DNA of 40,581 nucleotides from an uncultured Ectothiorhodospiraceae bacterium (lineage in GTDB: Bacteria > Pseudomonadota > Gammaproteobacteria > S012-40). The notes under the pieces are model-generated. The model did no database searches. It was not told where the DNA came from and saw nothing but the letters and a program-made list of their open reading frames with translations. Below, one piece after another: positions 15,528 to 22,999 of the stretch; within the stretch, counting starts at the first letter, position 1, and each line of letters opens with the position of its first letter. The position numbers were made by a program, and so were the translations under genes. The stretch is from assembly GCA_945787125.1 (NCBI GenBank), contig CALZHW010000015.1, forward strand, positions 1 to 40,581, read 5' to 3'.

Positions 15528-16742
15528 ATGAATAAATCTAGTAAAATTAGCACAGCAGGTGTCATTGCAATAAACCTATTTTGTGCAAATAATAGTTACG
15601 CAACTTTAGATAGTCCAGAATTTTATCCCACTTTAACACCCACTCCTGTGATGCGAACCAATTCTGATATAAATTTTGGTCCAGAATCCTATTCAAATGG
15701 GTTATTTGGCCCAGAGTTGCTCTATGGTCCAGAGCCAATTTACGAAGAAGGCCCCGCAATAGTGTGTGACCCCAGAGATGTTAAAAACGGTGGCCAATAT
15801 ATCAAAGGCGATGATGGGGATAATTTTCTTTATGGAACTGATGGGGATGATGTCATTAATGGTTTCGGAGGCAACGATATAATCTGGGGTGGTGGTGGAG
15901 ATGATCTCATTTGCGCTGGCGAAGGAGATGATAATGTCCAAGGTGGCCCAGGGCATGATGAAATCTATGGTGAGGCCGGAAGTGACACGCTTTATGGTGA
16001 TGGTGAGGAATTTGAAGATCAGCCAACAACAGCGGCGTTAATGGGCGATGACTATATTAATGGTGGCTCTGGCGGTGATGATATTTATGGTGATAATGGT
16101 ACGAGCAAAGATAGAGAATTAGGTGGTGATGATTTGATATTTGGCGGTGGTAACCAAATTAATTTTATTCATGGCGAAGGAGGAAGAGATACGATTTACG
16201 GCGGAGCTGCGGAAGATAATATCTGGGGCAACGATGGTGCTGATATTATTTTTGGCCAAGCTGGAAAAGACAAACTTTACGGCGGTTTTGGAGATGATAT
16301 CATCGATGGTGGGGCCGGCGAGGACGAGATATATGGTTACGTCAAACGATCGATATTTTTTGGTCTTGATTTTTCAATACGTCACAAAGAACTGTATACG
16401 CCTATGCCATTTGATTTAACGGATATTGTAGATGATATTTGGTTTTCTGTTTTTATCGATCATAAACAACCGCTCTATGTAGGTTGCCAACGCGACATCC
16501 GTAGTAATACTACCGATCATGATTTTCTCTCCGGCGGACGAGGTATAGATTCGATTGACGGTGGTCCCGATGATGATTGTATCTTTGGTAATGCTTCTAA
16601 GGATAAGTTGTTTGGGGGTAAAGGCCAGGATGTTCTAGATGGTGGCGGCGATGAAGTTGATGTGCTTGATGGTGGTCCAAATCCAATTGGTAAAGGAGAC
16701 TTTTTTAATGATCCATTTGGTACTGACATAAAAATAAACTAG
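15528..16742 (+). CDS. Exported protein with RTX (haemolysin-type) calcium-binding repeats
   Basis: 404 residues, very acidic. It starts with a signal-peptide-like stretch (STAGVIAINLFCANNSYA). Residues 95-265 and 335-390 contain many nonapeptides of the GGxGxDxUx type (DGDDVINGFGGNDIIWGGGGDDLI, GGPGHDEIYGEAGSDTLYG, GGFGDDIIDGGAGEDEIYG), which form calcium-filled parallel beta-rolls. The two blocks are separated by a 70-residue insert (VKRSIFFGLDF...) with no repeats. No catalytic domain and no type I secretion genes nearby; the N-terminal signal suggests Sec export, unusual for RTX proteins, which normally carry a C-terminal signal. Divergent from the ECF sigma operon, so possibly in its regulon. 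Ribosome site GAGGAAA. Confidence 0.88.
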   Translation: MNKSSKISTAGVIAINLFCANNSYATLDSPEFYPTLTPTPVMRTNSDINFGPESYSNGLFGPELLYGPEPIYEEGPAIVCDPRDVKNGGQYIKGDDGDNFLYGTDGDDVINGFGGNDIIWGGGGDDLICAGEGDDNVQGGPGHDEIYGEAGSDTLYGDGEEFEDQPTTAALMGDDYINGGSGGDDIYGDNGTSKDRELGGDDLIFGGGNQINFIHGEGGRDTIYGGAAEDNIWGNDGADIIFGQAGKDKLYGGFGDDIIDGGAGEDEIYGYVKRSIFFGLDFSIRHKELYTPMPFDLTDIVDDIWFSVFIDHKQPLYVGCQRDIRSNTTDHDFLSGGRGIDSIDGGPDDDCIFGNASKDKLFGGKGQDVLDGGGDEVDVLDGGPNPIGKGDFFNDPFGTDIKIN

Positions 16743-17229
16743 CTGAAAGATATATTTTCTTCACTGAAAACTATCAAACTCTATATCAAATCCTATATAG
16801 AATCGATACTGTGCGGATGAATTCGTGGGGATACCTCAGGGTTTAACCCCACAATTCCCCCGGAATAAAGCTTTTTACGACTACTTGTACTACTATACTT
16901 GTACTACCATGGAAGCAGTGCAAAAAGCATTTTTCAGGCCTGGATGGGTATATGTGCATAAGACAAGTGCAGGATACAGATAATGCCCTGCCCTGGCTGA
17001 TCACTATATTACTCCAGGCGGTGTACCAGAAACAACGCTCCTAGCTTCGACAGGTAGAGGTGCTGGTTCAACTGAGTGCAATGGAAGCGGATTCAAGTAC
17101 TGCAAGGATTTATCGGTTCTGGGTTTTGTATTCTGCAGATATGAATCCGGAAAATGTAGCGCTTATGATTTAGAAAATGCTTTATATCTGAACCTCGTCA
17201 TTTCTTTAAAAACACACTGGGGATTAAGT
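16743..17229. other. Intergenic region upstream of the YVTN gene, with direct repeat and hairpin
   Basis: GTGGGG (16825-16830) and CCCCAC (16847-16852) can pair, a possible weak terminator for the RTX gene. ACTTGTACTAC occurs twice, at 16883-16893 and 16897-16907 (14-bp period). From 16984 a frame stays open for about 82 codons straight into the YVTN start but has no start codon. It contains a Cys-rich segment (STECNGSGFKYCKDLSV...FVFCRYESGKC) and may be a remnant of another gene. Confidence 0.45.
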
Positions 17230-18204
17230 ATGAAGAATAACAGCTTTATAAAGCATGTAAAAAAAACTGGATTGTTTGCATTATTATCATTTAGCGTATT
17301 ACCAAATGTTAATGCGGAAGAATTATTTGTGGAAGATATTTTTGCAACCTTGAAGGATTCCGGTCAGGTAGCAAAATTCAGTGGACAGACAATCTGGCAA
17401 GGTCAGCCGGTGATGTTATATAACTCGATCACACCAGATGCCAAACGTTTGGTGGTCAGTAGTCCTAAAATGGCGAAAATTTATGTATTTGATACCAGCA
17501 CTGGCAACATTCTTGCGCAGGTGAAAGTCGGTAAAGAGTCCAAAGGTTTGAAAATTTCGCCAAATGGGAAAGAGGTTTATGTAGCTAATGAGGGTGAAGC
17601 AACAGTAAGCGTGGTTAACCTGGACAACTATGAAGTCGTCACAACTATTCCAGTAGAAGACATGCCTCACAATATACGTTTTAGCGATGATGGCAAGCTG
17701 GCCTATGTAACCTTGCAAGGTGGTGCTGGTCTGGGCATTATTGATACTCACACACGGAAAGTGTTAAAAGTAATTCCCACACCGGGTTTGATTGGCGCAC
17801 ATAATATTGATTTGTCAAAAGATGGTAAAACAGCATTTATACGTGATACCTCAAACAGTGTCGGTGTAATGGACCTGGCTTCAGGTAAGATAAAAAAAAT
17901 CATATCTGTGGGTCAGGGTCATGCAGGAATCGATGTGATTCCTAATGGCGAGTTAGTGATAACCGGTGCCATTGCCGATGACATTATTACAGTGATTAAC
18001 AGTAAAACACTAGAAGTGGTAAAACAAATCAAGGTCGGGTTTGGTCCTCATGGTGTGCGCGCCAGTAAAGACAATCGCTGGATTTATGTGGTAGTCACAA
18101 CAGATGACAAGTTAGTGGTGATCGACACCAAAACATTGGAAGTTGTTAAATCATTTGATCTTGCCAGTTTTCCTTTCTGGTTGGCAGTAAATGGAAATCC
18201 ATAA
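17230..18204 (+). CDS. Exported YVTN-family beta-propeller protein
   Basis: 324 residues with a Sec signal (KKTGLFALLSFSVLPNVNA). The mature part is about seven repeats of the YVTN/NHL-like type, each with a strand such as YVANEGEATVSVVNLDNYEVVTTIPV, followed by HNIRFSDDGKLAYVT, HGVRASKDNRWIYVV and so on. The repeated GxxPHxIxxSxDGKxxYV pattern is that of 40-residue YVTN blades, also seen in cytochrome cd1-like propellers, but no haem-binding motif exists here. It probably acts as a periplasmic binding or scaffolding platform. It heads a group with the CDGSH and MBL-fragment genes; the next gene follows after 174 nt, with a GCGTAG...CTACGC hairpin (18218-18241) between. ATG has GGGG 8 nt upstream. 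Confidence 0.88.
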   Translation: MKNNSFIKHVKKTGLFALLSFSVLPNVNAEELFVEDIFATLKDSGQVAKFSGQTIWQGQPVMLYNSITPDAKRLVVSSPKMAKIYVFDTSTGNILAQVKVGKESKGLKISPNGKEVYVANEGEATVSVVNLDNYEVVTTIPVEDMPHNIRFSDDGKLAYVTLQGGAGLGIIDTHTRKVLKVIPTPGLIGAHNIDLSKDGKTAFIRDTSNSVGVMDLASGKIKKIISVGQGHAGIDVIPNGELVITGAIADDIITVINSKTLEVVKQIKVGFGPHGVRASKDNRWIYVVVTTDDKLVVIDTKTLEVVKSFDLASFPFWLAVNGNP

Positions 18205-18378
18205 TTAGACACAAATAGCGTAGTAAAGGGTTGATCTACGCCTGGCACCGGAGGAAAATTGGATAAGCTAAGCCTTAAATCCATCGGCCATTGTACTAAC
18301 CGGACCGGTAACACTCTGGAAAGAAGCGTTATCGGATTTAATCATCAATTATATTCATCAATTAAGTGGAGAAGCATA

Positions 18379-18621
18379 ATGACAGACGAAGCACTAATTG
18401 CACAAAAGGAACCTTATGCCACCGAGGTGGAAGCAGGCAAGTCCTATCACTGGTGTGCCTGTGGTCGCAGCAAGAATCAGCCCTTCTGCGATGGGTCACA
18501 TCAAGACACAAGCTTTGAGCCGGTCGCCTTTACAGCAGAAAGAACTGAAACAGTGTATTTATGTGGCTGCAAACGAACCAGTGGCCAACCGTTTTGTGAT
18601 GGCACGCACAATAATCTGTAA
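18379..18621 (+). CDS. Small protein with two CDGSH iron-sulfur motifs
   Basis: 80 residues. ATG at 18379 is preceded by TGGAGAAG; upstream in-frame sequence is not needed for the domain. Two complete zf-CDGSH motifs: Cys26-x-Cys28...PFCDGSH (Cys37, His41) and Cys62-x-Cys64...PFCDGTH (Cys73, His77). Each is predicted to hold a 2Fe-2S cluster with 3Cys-1His coordination, as in bacterial double-CDGSH (MitoNEET-like) proteins, which transfer electrons or clusters. Cytoplasmic, no signal. Its place next to a YVTN protein and an MBL-fold remnant suggests a redox-related cluster. Confidence 0.93.
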   Translation: MTDEALIAQKEPYATEVEAGKSYHWCACGRSKNQPFCDGSHQDTSFEPVAFTAERTETVYLCGCKRTSGQPFCDGTHNNL

Positions 18622-18658
18622 ACAATAAAGGACCGGATATAGCGGTACAACGATTGAA

Positions 18659-19126
18659 ATGCATTATCTAGGCATGAATCATGGCCTGGGCATGACTGTA
18701 TTCCTTTTGCCTGAGAAAAAGGTTGCCTATATCGCAGACCTGGTTTCTCCTAACAGAGTACTATTTACCATTGTGCCAGATTTCAACATAAAGGAATGGG
18801 AGCGGTCTCTAGAAGAAATATTGAAATTGGATTTTGATAAAGCCGTCTACTCACACAATGATAAGACTGATTCCTCAAAAGGTGGAACTAAGCAAGATGT
18901 AGCAGATAATCTGCAATTCATCCGGGACTTACGCGCGGCTATCTATGCGGAATTCAAAAAGGGCACCAATCCATTTAAGGTACCCAATGTTGTAAAGGTA
19001 CCTAAATACGAACACTGGGCCATGTATGATCAGTGGCTGGAAATGAACGCCTGGCGGTTGTTACTGGATGACTGGATGGGCCCATTTCCTTGGCGACCAA
19101 CTCATGCCTATGAGCTGAAGAATTAA
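18659..19126 (+). CDS. C-terminal half of an MBL-fold hydrolase (truncated)
   Basis: 155 residues beginning MHYLGMNHGLGMTVFLLPEKKVAYIADLVSPNRVLF. This is the second half of a metallo-beta-lactamase fold: His of YLG-x-NH-x2-GM, the bridging Asp in YIADLV, and the distal His in KAVYSHND. The HxHxDH motif and the N-terminal half are absent. In-frame residues before the ATG (GYSGTTIEM) still fit the family, up to a stop near 18627, so the gene lost its 5' part rather than starting here. Probably non-catalytic and likely a remnant. The C-terminal tail (AAIYAEFKKGTNPFKVPNVVKVPKY) is of a different subfamily from the MBL at 19778. Confidence 0.75.
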   Translation: MHYLGMNHGLGMTVFLLPEKKVAYIADLVSPNRVLFTIVPDFNIKEWERSLEEILKLDFDKAVYSHNDKTDSSKGGTKQDVADNLQFIRDLRAAIYAEFKKGTNPFKVPNVVKVPKYEHWAMYDQWLEMNAWRLLLDDWMGPFPWRPTHAYELKN

Positions 19127-19214
19127 ATAATGTACATTGGTTGATTACAAAGGCAGCTAGAATGAGTGAGTGGAAAGTTAGAAATGTGAAATAATTTTAT
19201 AGGCAGCCCTAAGT

Positions 19215-19451
19215 ATGTCCAATCATTTTATATTTGGATTGCTTAGTGCCCTGATTAAATCTAACCGACTAGGTAAAATTGCGATCATTGTAAAACCAGC
19301 CACCCTGCTAAAACTCCATCAGGCATTGGTGGATAGAAAGTATCGTCAACGCTATTCTAATAAAGTGAGTAAGAAAGCGGGACAAAAAGCGCCTGCACAG
19401 ACACTCATTGATCTCGTGCTTATTCTTACCCCAAACGACAATTCGGCATAG
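19215..19451 (+). pseudogene. Fragment of a DDE integrase-type transposase
   Basis: 78 codons containing IIVKPATLLKLHQALVDRKYRQRYSNK and KKAGQKAPAQTLIDLVL. They match the segment ahead of the rve catalytic domain in integrase-core transposases (IVKPETLL-x-WHR-x-L family sequence, KPG-x-KGP, I-x2-IV). After TPND the frame shifts: the next bases encode RQFGIA in another frame, where the family has NPRFG-x-RIA. No DDE residues remain. Confidence 0.72.
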
Positions 19452-19777
19452 CGGTGGGCGTCTTTGTCATCACCACCTGATGCAATTGCATGTATCGTGC
19501 GCGAAAGCCTGCTGCACAGGATAATAAAATATTAGAAGGACATCCATTAAAATAATTGACAGAAGAACCGGATATGCGGGGTCATTACGGAATTTTAGTG
19601 GGTGTCCTCATTTTTCTCACCGACTCAAGATGTACTGGCAGAGTAGACGTGCGTTATCTATACTGAGAAAGGCGGTCCAGGTCATTCTCACCTGCTTCTG
19701 GGGCCAATAATGACACCGCTCCGCGCTATTCCTAAAACTACGACTTTCTAAACACACTAGAAAAACGGAGAAGAAAA
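19452..19777. promoter_or_regulatory. Upstream region of the MBL gene copy B, with promoter candidate 19636-19664
   Basis: TGGCAG (19636-19641), 17-nt spacer, TATACT (19659-19664), the same pair as at 9522-9550. Copy B has about 90 extra bases between this promoter and the ATG that copy A lacks, so one copy lost or gained a leader segment. A further TTGACA at 19557 has no matching -10. Confidence 0.5.
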
Positions 19778-20953
19778 ATGAAATCTAATGAAATGAATAA
19801 AGTGCTATTCCACAATCTGACGTGTTTAACAATAAGCATCGCAGCGTTTCTGTTGCTCACAAGCAATGCCTACGCCTACCGTACTGACCATAGCTTCTTG
19901 CCGCCTGAGGCGAATGTATGCGCGGCACACGTACCGGTGACTTTGACAATTCCGCCTAATTCACAAGCAATACCCGATCCCTCAAAGGGCGAGTTTAGTC
20001 ATGGCTTCTATCATATCGAGGAGCTCAAGGATGGCCTGTTCTATGTCACGGATGGCGTTTACCAAATCATGTTTCTCGTATCTAACAAGGGCATTATCGT
20101 GGTTGATGCGCCGCCCAGCATCGGCCTTAATCAAGCCGATCCCGCGGCCTCGTTGACTCTCGTCGAGGTCATTTACAGTATTCCAGAAACGCAGGGAAAG
20201 CCAATCAAAAAACTCGTCTATAGCCACACACACATGGACCATATCGGTGCGGCCAGCTTTATTCAAGACGCCTTTCCTGACGTGAAGATCATCGCTCATC
20301 GCCTGACCAATAAGCAGTTAGAAAAAGGCACAAACGAGTTGGAGGGCCTGTTACCGGGCGCCGGCAGCAGCCCACCGCCGCTGGCCCACAGGGTTTTCTC
20401 CAAAGCAATAAAAATAAAGTTGGGTAAACAAAAACTACAGTTATCGTACAACGGGCCGGCACACGAACCCGGTAACATTTATATCTATGCGCCCAGGCAA
20501 AAAGTCTTGATGCTGGTCGATGTGGTTTTTCCCGGCTGGTCACCGTTCAGTAATCTTGCCCTAGCGGAGGAGGTACCGGAGTACATCACGGCCTACGATA
20601 AAGTACTGGGATTCGATTTCGACATTTTCATCGGCGGACATTTCAACCGTCTAGGTAAGCGCGAGGATGTGATCGAAGGCAAGAAATATATTATGGATAT
20701 CAAGGCCAATGCCCTGGCTGCGTTACAGAATCCAGCATTGTTTCAGATCTTTTCGATCCTCCCCAACAATGGCCTGGGCGCCACTGCGGTCTATTTGGAT
20801 CAGATGGCCTGTGATTGTGCCAACCGCACCCTGGATCCTAACCAAACCCCTTCGGCAGTAGATTGGCGTAGCCGTATCGGCAATGCGGATATCAATAGCG
20901 TAGGACACTGCTGGGTCATGGGCGAAGCGATGCGCATTGATCCGATGTTTTAA
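19778..20953 (+). CDS. Exported MBL-fold metallo-hydrolase
   Basis: 391 residues. Sec signal (LTISIAAFLLLTSNAYA, cleavage about residue 33). MBL core: IIVVDAPPS (100-115), YSHTHMDHIGAAS with His150, His152, Asp154, His155; PAHEPGN with His229; LVDVVFPG with Asp248; GGHFNRLG with His288. The complete dizinc ligand set is present, so it should be active in the periplasm. After the core come 90 further residues with a Cys pair (MACDCANRTL). Substrate is unknown; relatives include beta-lactamases, thioesterases and quorum-quenching lactonases. Ribosome site CGGAGAAG. The frame goes on past the TAA with protein-like sequence (see 20954-21094). A broken second copy lies at 9571-10211. Confidence 0.93.
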   Translation: MKSNEMNKVLFHNLTCLTISIAAFLLLTSNAYAYRTDHSFLPPEANVCAAHVPVTLTIPPNSQAIPDPSKGEFSHGFYHIEELKDGLFYVTDGVYQIMFLVSNKGIIVVDAPPSIGLNQADPAASLTLVEVIYSIPETQGKPIKKLVYSHTHMDHIGAASFIQDAFPDVKIIAHRLTNKQLEKGTNELEGLLPGAGSSPPPLAHRVFSKAIKIKLGKQKLQLSYNGPAHEPGNIYIYAPRQKVLMLVDVVFPGWSPFSNLALAEEVPEYITAYDKVLGFDFDIFIGGHFNRLGKREDVIEGKKYIMDIKANALAALQNPALFQIFSILPNNGLGATAVYLDQMACDCANRTLDPNQTPSAVDWRSRIGNADINSVGHCWVMGEAMRIDPMF

Positions 20954-21094
20954 ACGCGCGCCGGTTATGCCGATCCGGTCAGCTTCTATATCGACTAACT
21001 GGCAGAAGATATTGCCACGCTGGCGGTGGCATTTTGGCCCAAGCCCGTGATCGTACGCCTGTCGAAAGTAATAAAAAGAAATAGGGCCAAGGAA
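20954..21094 (+). other. Relic of C-terminal coding sequence after the MBL stop
   Basis: Directly after the TAA, in the same frame, one reads TRAGYADPVSFYID-stop-LAEDIATLAVAFWPKPVIV. Copy A has the same TAA, but then DQLAEDIATLAAAFWPKPVIV uninterrupted. The amino-acid-like, conserved sequence in both copies suggests that the protein was once about 45 residues longer and was shortened before duplication; copy B has since gained a second stop. Readthrough cannot be excluded. Confidence 0.5.
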
Positions 21095-21263
21095 CAAGGG
21101 GCTACCATTGAATTTAGTAGATGACAGCCCTAGTTAAAATCCTTATGATTAATTTTTTTAATCATATGACCCACCGTATTTTTTCAAGGCTTTATCTCCC
21201 AGAAGCTGACTATCAAATCTACTTATTTTGGATGTCCTCATTTTTTGTAGCCACTACTTACAA

Positions 21264-22163
21264 CTATTCTGGTTTGCGTATAAAAAATGCTAATGTTAGT
21301 CCGAAAAATAAATGATTTATTAGGCTGGTTAATGATGCATACGGATTTCCAGATCCACCAGAACCCCCACATGGGTTGGCTGCAGCGCAAGGATTTGTTG
21401 AAACAGATGAATGTTGCTGAGAGGGTTTCGACATTTTAACCACTCGGTGATTACATGGATTCTCTCCCAATGACTTGGATGCTTTCATATCGCATGGATT
21501 TTCCGAATTAGCTAAGCATGGATTCATGCATGGATTACTTGATATGATTCCTTGAGTACTAGTACTGCAGGGGTTACTTGTTTTTAATCCACATGGATTA
21601 CATGGGTTGCGTACTTTATCTGCACATGGGTTGCAAGCGTTTATCATTTTTCCATTGCATGGATTGGCGATATTAGTTGTACATGGATTGCTTGATTTCA
21701 TTCCTTGAGTACTGCAGGGGTTACTCGCATTTGACCCACACGGATTGCACGAATTTTGTGCGACCATGTGACAAACGTTATGAATTTGAGCATTGCAAGG
21801 ATTAGCCGCGGATACAGAATTACCTGCTAGTAATGAAGCCATAATAGGCATGAAAGAGAGTGCTAATGCCGTAATAAAAACGCCAAAAACAACTCCTTTT
21901 ATAAGTTTGTTCCACTCCCTGATAGGCGCAAACAATAGCGCATATAAAATCCCATAACTCACTCCAATAAAAAGATGCATAAAACCACCTGCAGCGTACT
22001 GCGCGTTCTGTGTCGCATCTCCTCCGACTAGCATTACACCAAGTGCCTTAACGATATCAGTACCTGAGATTAACATTGTAACAGTGACAACAGCAGTTGC
22101 TAGCACTGCACCTATTAGCGTGTTCGAAAAATTAAACCTGAGTTTTAGGTTTTCAGTTGACAT
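21264..22163 (-). CDS. Membrane protein with 15 Asn-Pro-Cys motifs
   Basis: 299 residues, no known family recognised. Start ATG at 22163 after AAGGAGAA. Three hydrophobic segments (about 11-33, 55-80, 88-115) form the N-terminal half. From residue 118 to 280 the sequence is Cys/Asn/Ser-rich: NPC occurs 15 times, singly or as CNPC/NPCNPC, separated by 5-12 polar residues, plus isolated Cys (HNVCHMV, QNSC). It ends in a Gly-rich NPY variant and a last hydrophobic stretch (LINHLFFGLTLAFF). I infer a membrane-anchored thiol-rich domain for metal or redox chemistry outside the membrane; topology is not certain. It is divergent from the small NPC protein at 22626, and its 3' part is duplicated at 13257. 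Confidence 0.82.
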   Translation of the reverse strand: MSTENLKLRFNFSNTLIGAVLATAVVTVTMLISGTDIVKALGVMLVGGDATQNAQYAAGGFMHLFIGVSYGILYALLFAPIREWNKLIKGVVFGVFITALALSFMPIMASLLAGNSVSAANPCNAQIHNVCHMVAQNSCNPCGSNASNPCSTQGMKSSNPCTTNIANPCNGKMINACNPCADKVRNPCNPCGLKTSNPCSTSTQGIISSNPCMNPCLANSENPCDMKASKSLGENPCNHRVVKMSKPSQQHSSVSTNPCAAANPCGGSGGSGNPYASLTSLINHLFFGLTLAFFIRKPE

Positions 22164-22625
22164 ATTTTTTCTCCTTTATTCGAAAAATATTAGCTTATTA
22201 ATTTTTCTTATTTGCTAAGGAGTTAACGTATAACGACAAAAGATACGTTTACTTCTGTAACAATTGTAAATTGACAGAGTCATTTGAGGTAATAGCAGCT
22301 AATTTCAGCTACCCTCTTAAAAAGGACAGACAAAATGTTTTTTTGTTACAGGATCACGGGAAAGAATTATGTGAGTTGAGTGGTAACTTTATAATAACGC
22401 GCTTCGAACCAAATTATTGGCATTAAAATTTTGATTCCAATTTTTTTATGAATTTAGGGTTAATGTAAACTTTGCGCTATTATTAAAAAGACAGATCACA
22501 TTGATCTGGATATATCATTATTCTTGAGGTAATAGCTTATTTGGAAAAGTTATAAATTAATAGGTGGTGATTTTGGTATATGAACAATTAACTTGTTGAA
22601 AATCAACATTAAATGAGGTGAAACT
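22164..22625. promoter_or_regulatory. Divergent regulatory region of the two NPC genes
   Basis: 462 AT-rich bases between oppositely oriented genes. The 13-mer TTGAGGTAATAGC occurs twice in direct orientation, at 22284-22296 and 22524-22536, one near each gene, and is the best candidate for a shared regulator site. TTGACA at 22271 lacks a clear -10. GAGGTG at 22614-22619 is the ribosome site of the small NPC gene. Confidence 0.5.
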
Positions 22626-22931
22626 ATGAAACATCTAATAAAAAGTATTCCGCTAATCATTGTGATGCTTTTGCTCTCGAACTCAACCGCGTTTGCTGGG
22701 CAAAATATTTCAATGACTGTAGCATCTAACGGTAATCCCTGTGCAATGAAAAATCCCTGCATGTCAAAACACAACCCATGCAATCCTTGCGCAAAAAAAC
22801 ATAATCCATGCAATCCTTGCTCAATGAAACATAACCCATGCAATCCCTGCGCAAAAGAACATAACCCGTGCAATCCTTGTGCAAAACATCAAAATCCATG
22901 TAATCCCTGCGCAATGATGAAATCTCACTAA
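22626..22931 (+). CDS. Secreted NPCNPC-repeat peptide (12 Cys)
   Basis: 101 residues. Sec signal [24 protein letters not shown] (cleavage near residue 25). The mature 76 residues are [13 protein letters not shown] followed by five decapeptide repeats of the form [10 protein letters not shown] (residues 49-98; the fifth has Q for H). That gives 12 Cys, all in Asn-Pro-Cys, with His and Lys at fixed places: a regular array suited to binding soft metals or forming thiol/disulfide stacks. No modification enzyme is adjacent. A strong terminator follows (22941-22974), so it is a single-gene unit that can be made at high level. Function unknown. Confidence 0.88.
   Translation: MKHLIKSIPLIIVMLLLSNSTAFAGQNISMTVASNGNPCAMKNPCMSKHNPCNPCAKKHNPCNPCSMKHNPCNPCAKEHNPCNPCAKHQNPCNPCAMMKSH
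22770..22919. repeat. Five tandem 30-bp repeats encoding [10 protein letters not shown] units
   Basis: In-frame 30-bp coding repeats; units differ mostly at third positions and at the variable decapeptide positions, so the repeat has been kept by selection on protein rather than being a recent slippage product. Confidence 0.9.
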
Positions 22932-22940
22932 TATAAATGT

Positions 22941-22974
22941 AACAAGGCAGGTGAATTTCTGCCTTGTTTTTTTT
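22941..22974 (+). terminator. Rho-independent terminator of the NPC peptide gene
   Basis: Perfect 10-bp stem AACAAGGCAG / CTGCCTTGTT with an 8-nt loop, followed by a run of T. It lies 10 nt after the stop codon. Confidence 0.92.
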
Positions 22975-22999
22975 GTTTAAATCATCGATTAAATTTATT

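Larger units (their letters stand above)
19631..21735. repeat. Duplicated block, copy B (contiguous: MBL gene + NPC gene 3' part)
   Basis: The part 19631-21155 matches 9517-10402 and the part 21150-21735 matches 13085-13690. Here the two parts adjoin at TTAATTTTTTTAATCATATG, so this is the ancestral arrangement. Homology ends inside the NPC gene; its membrane-encoding 5' end is unique to this copy. Confidence 0.88.

Noticed and set aside
15702..15956. Minus-strand frame within the RTX gene
   Set aside because: Shadow of the repeated GGxGxD codons.
22770..22919. 30-bp periodicity mistaken for a CRISPR-like array
   Set aside because: There are no spacers; the repeats are back to back, in frame and encode the NPCNPC decapeptides.
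22964..22999. Earlier TTG start for the cytochrome
   Set aside because: It lies in the T-run of the upstream terminator and would put 12 residues before an otherwise good signal peptide.
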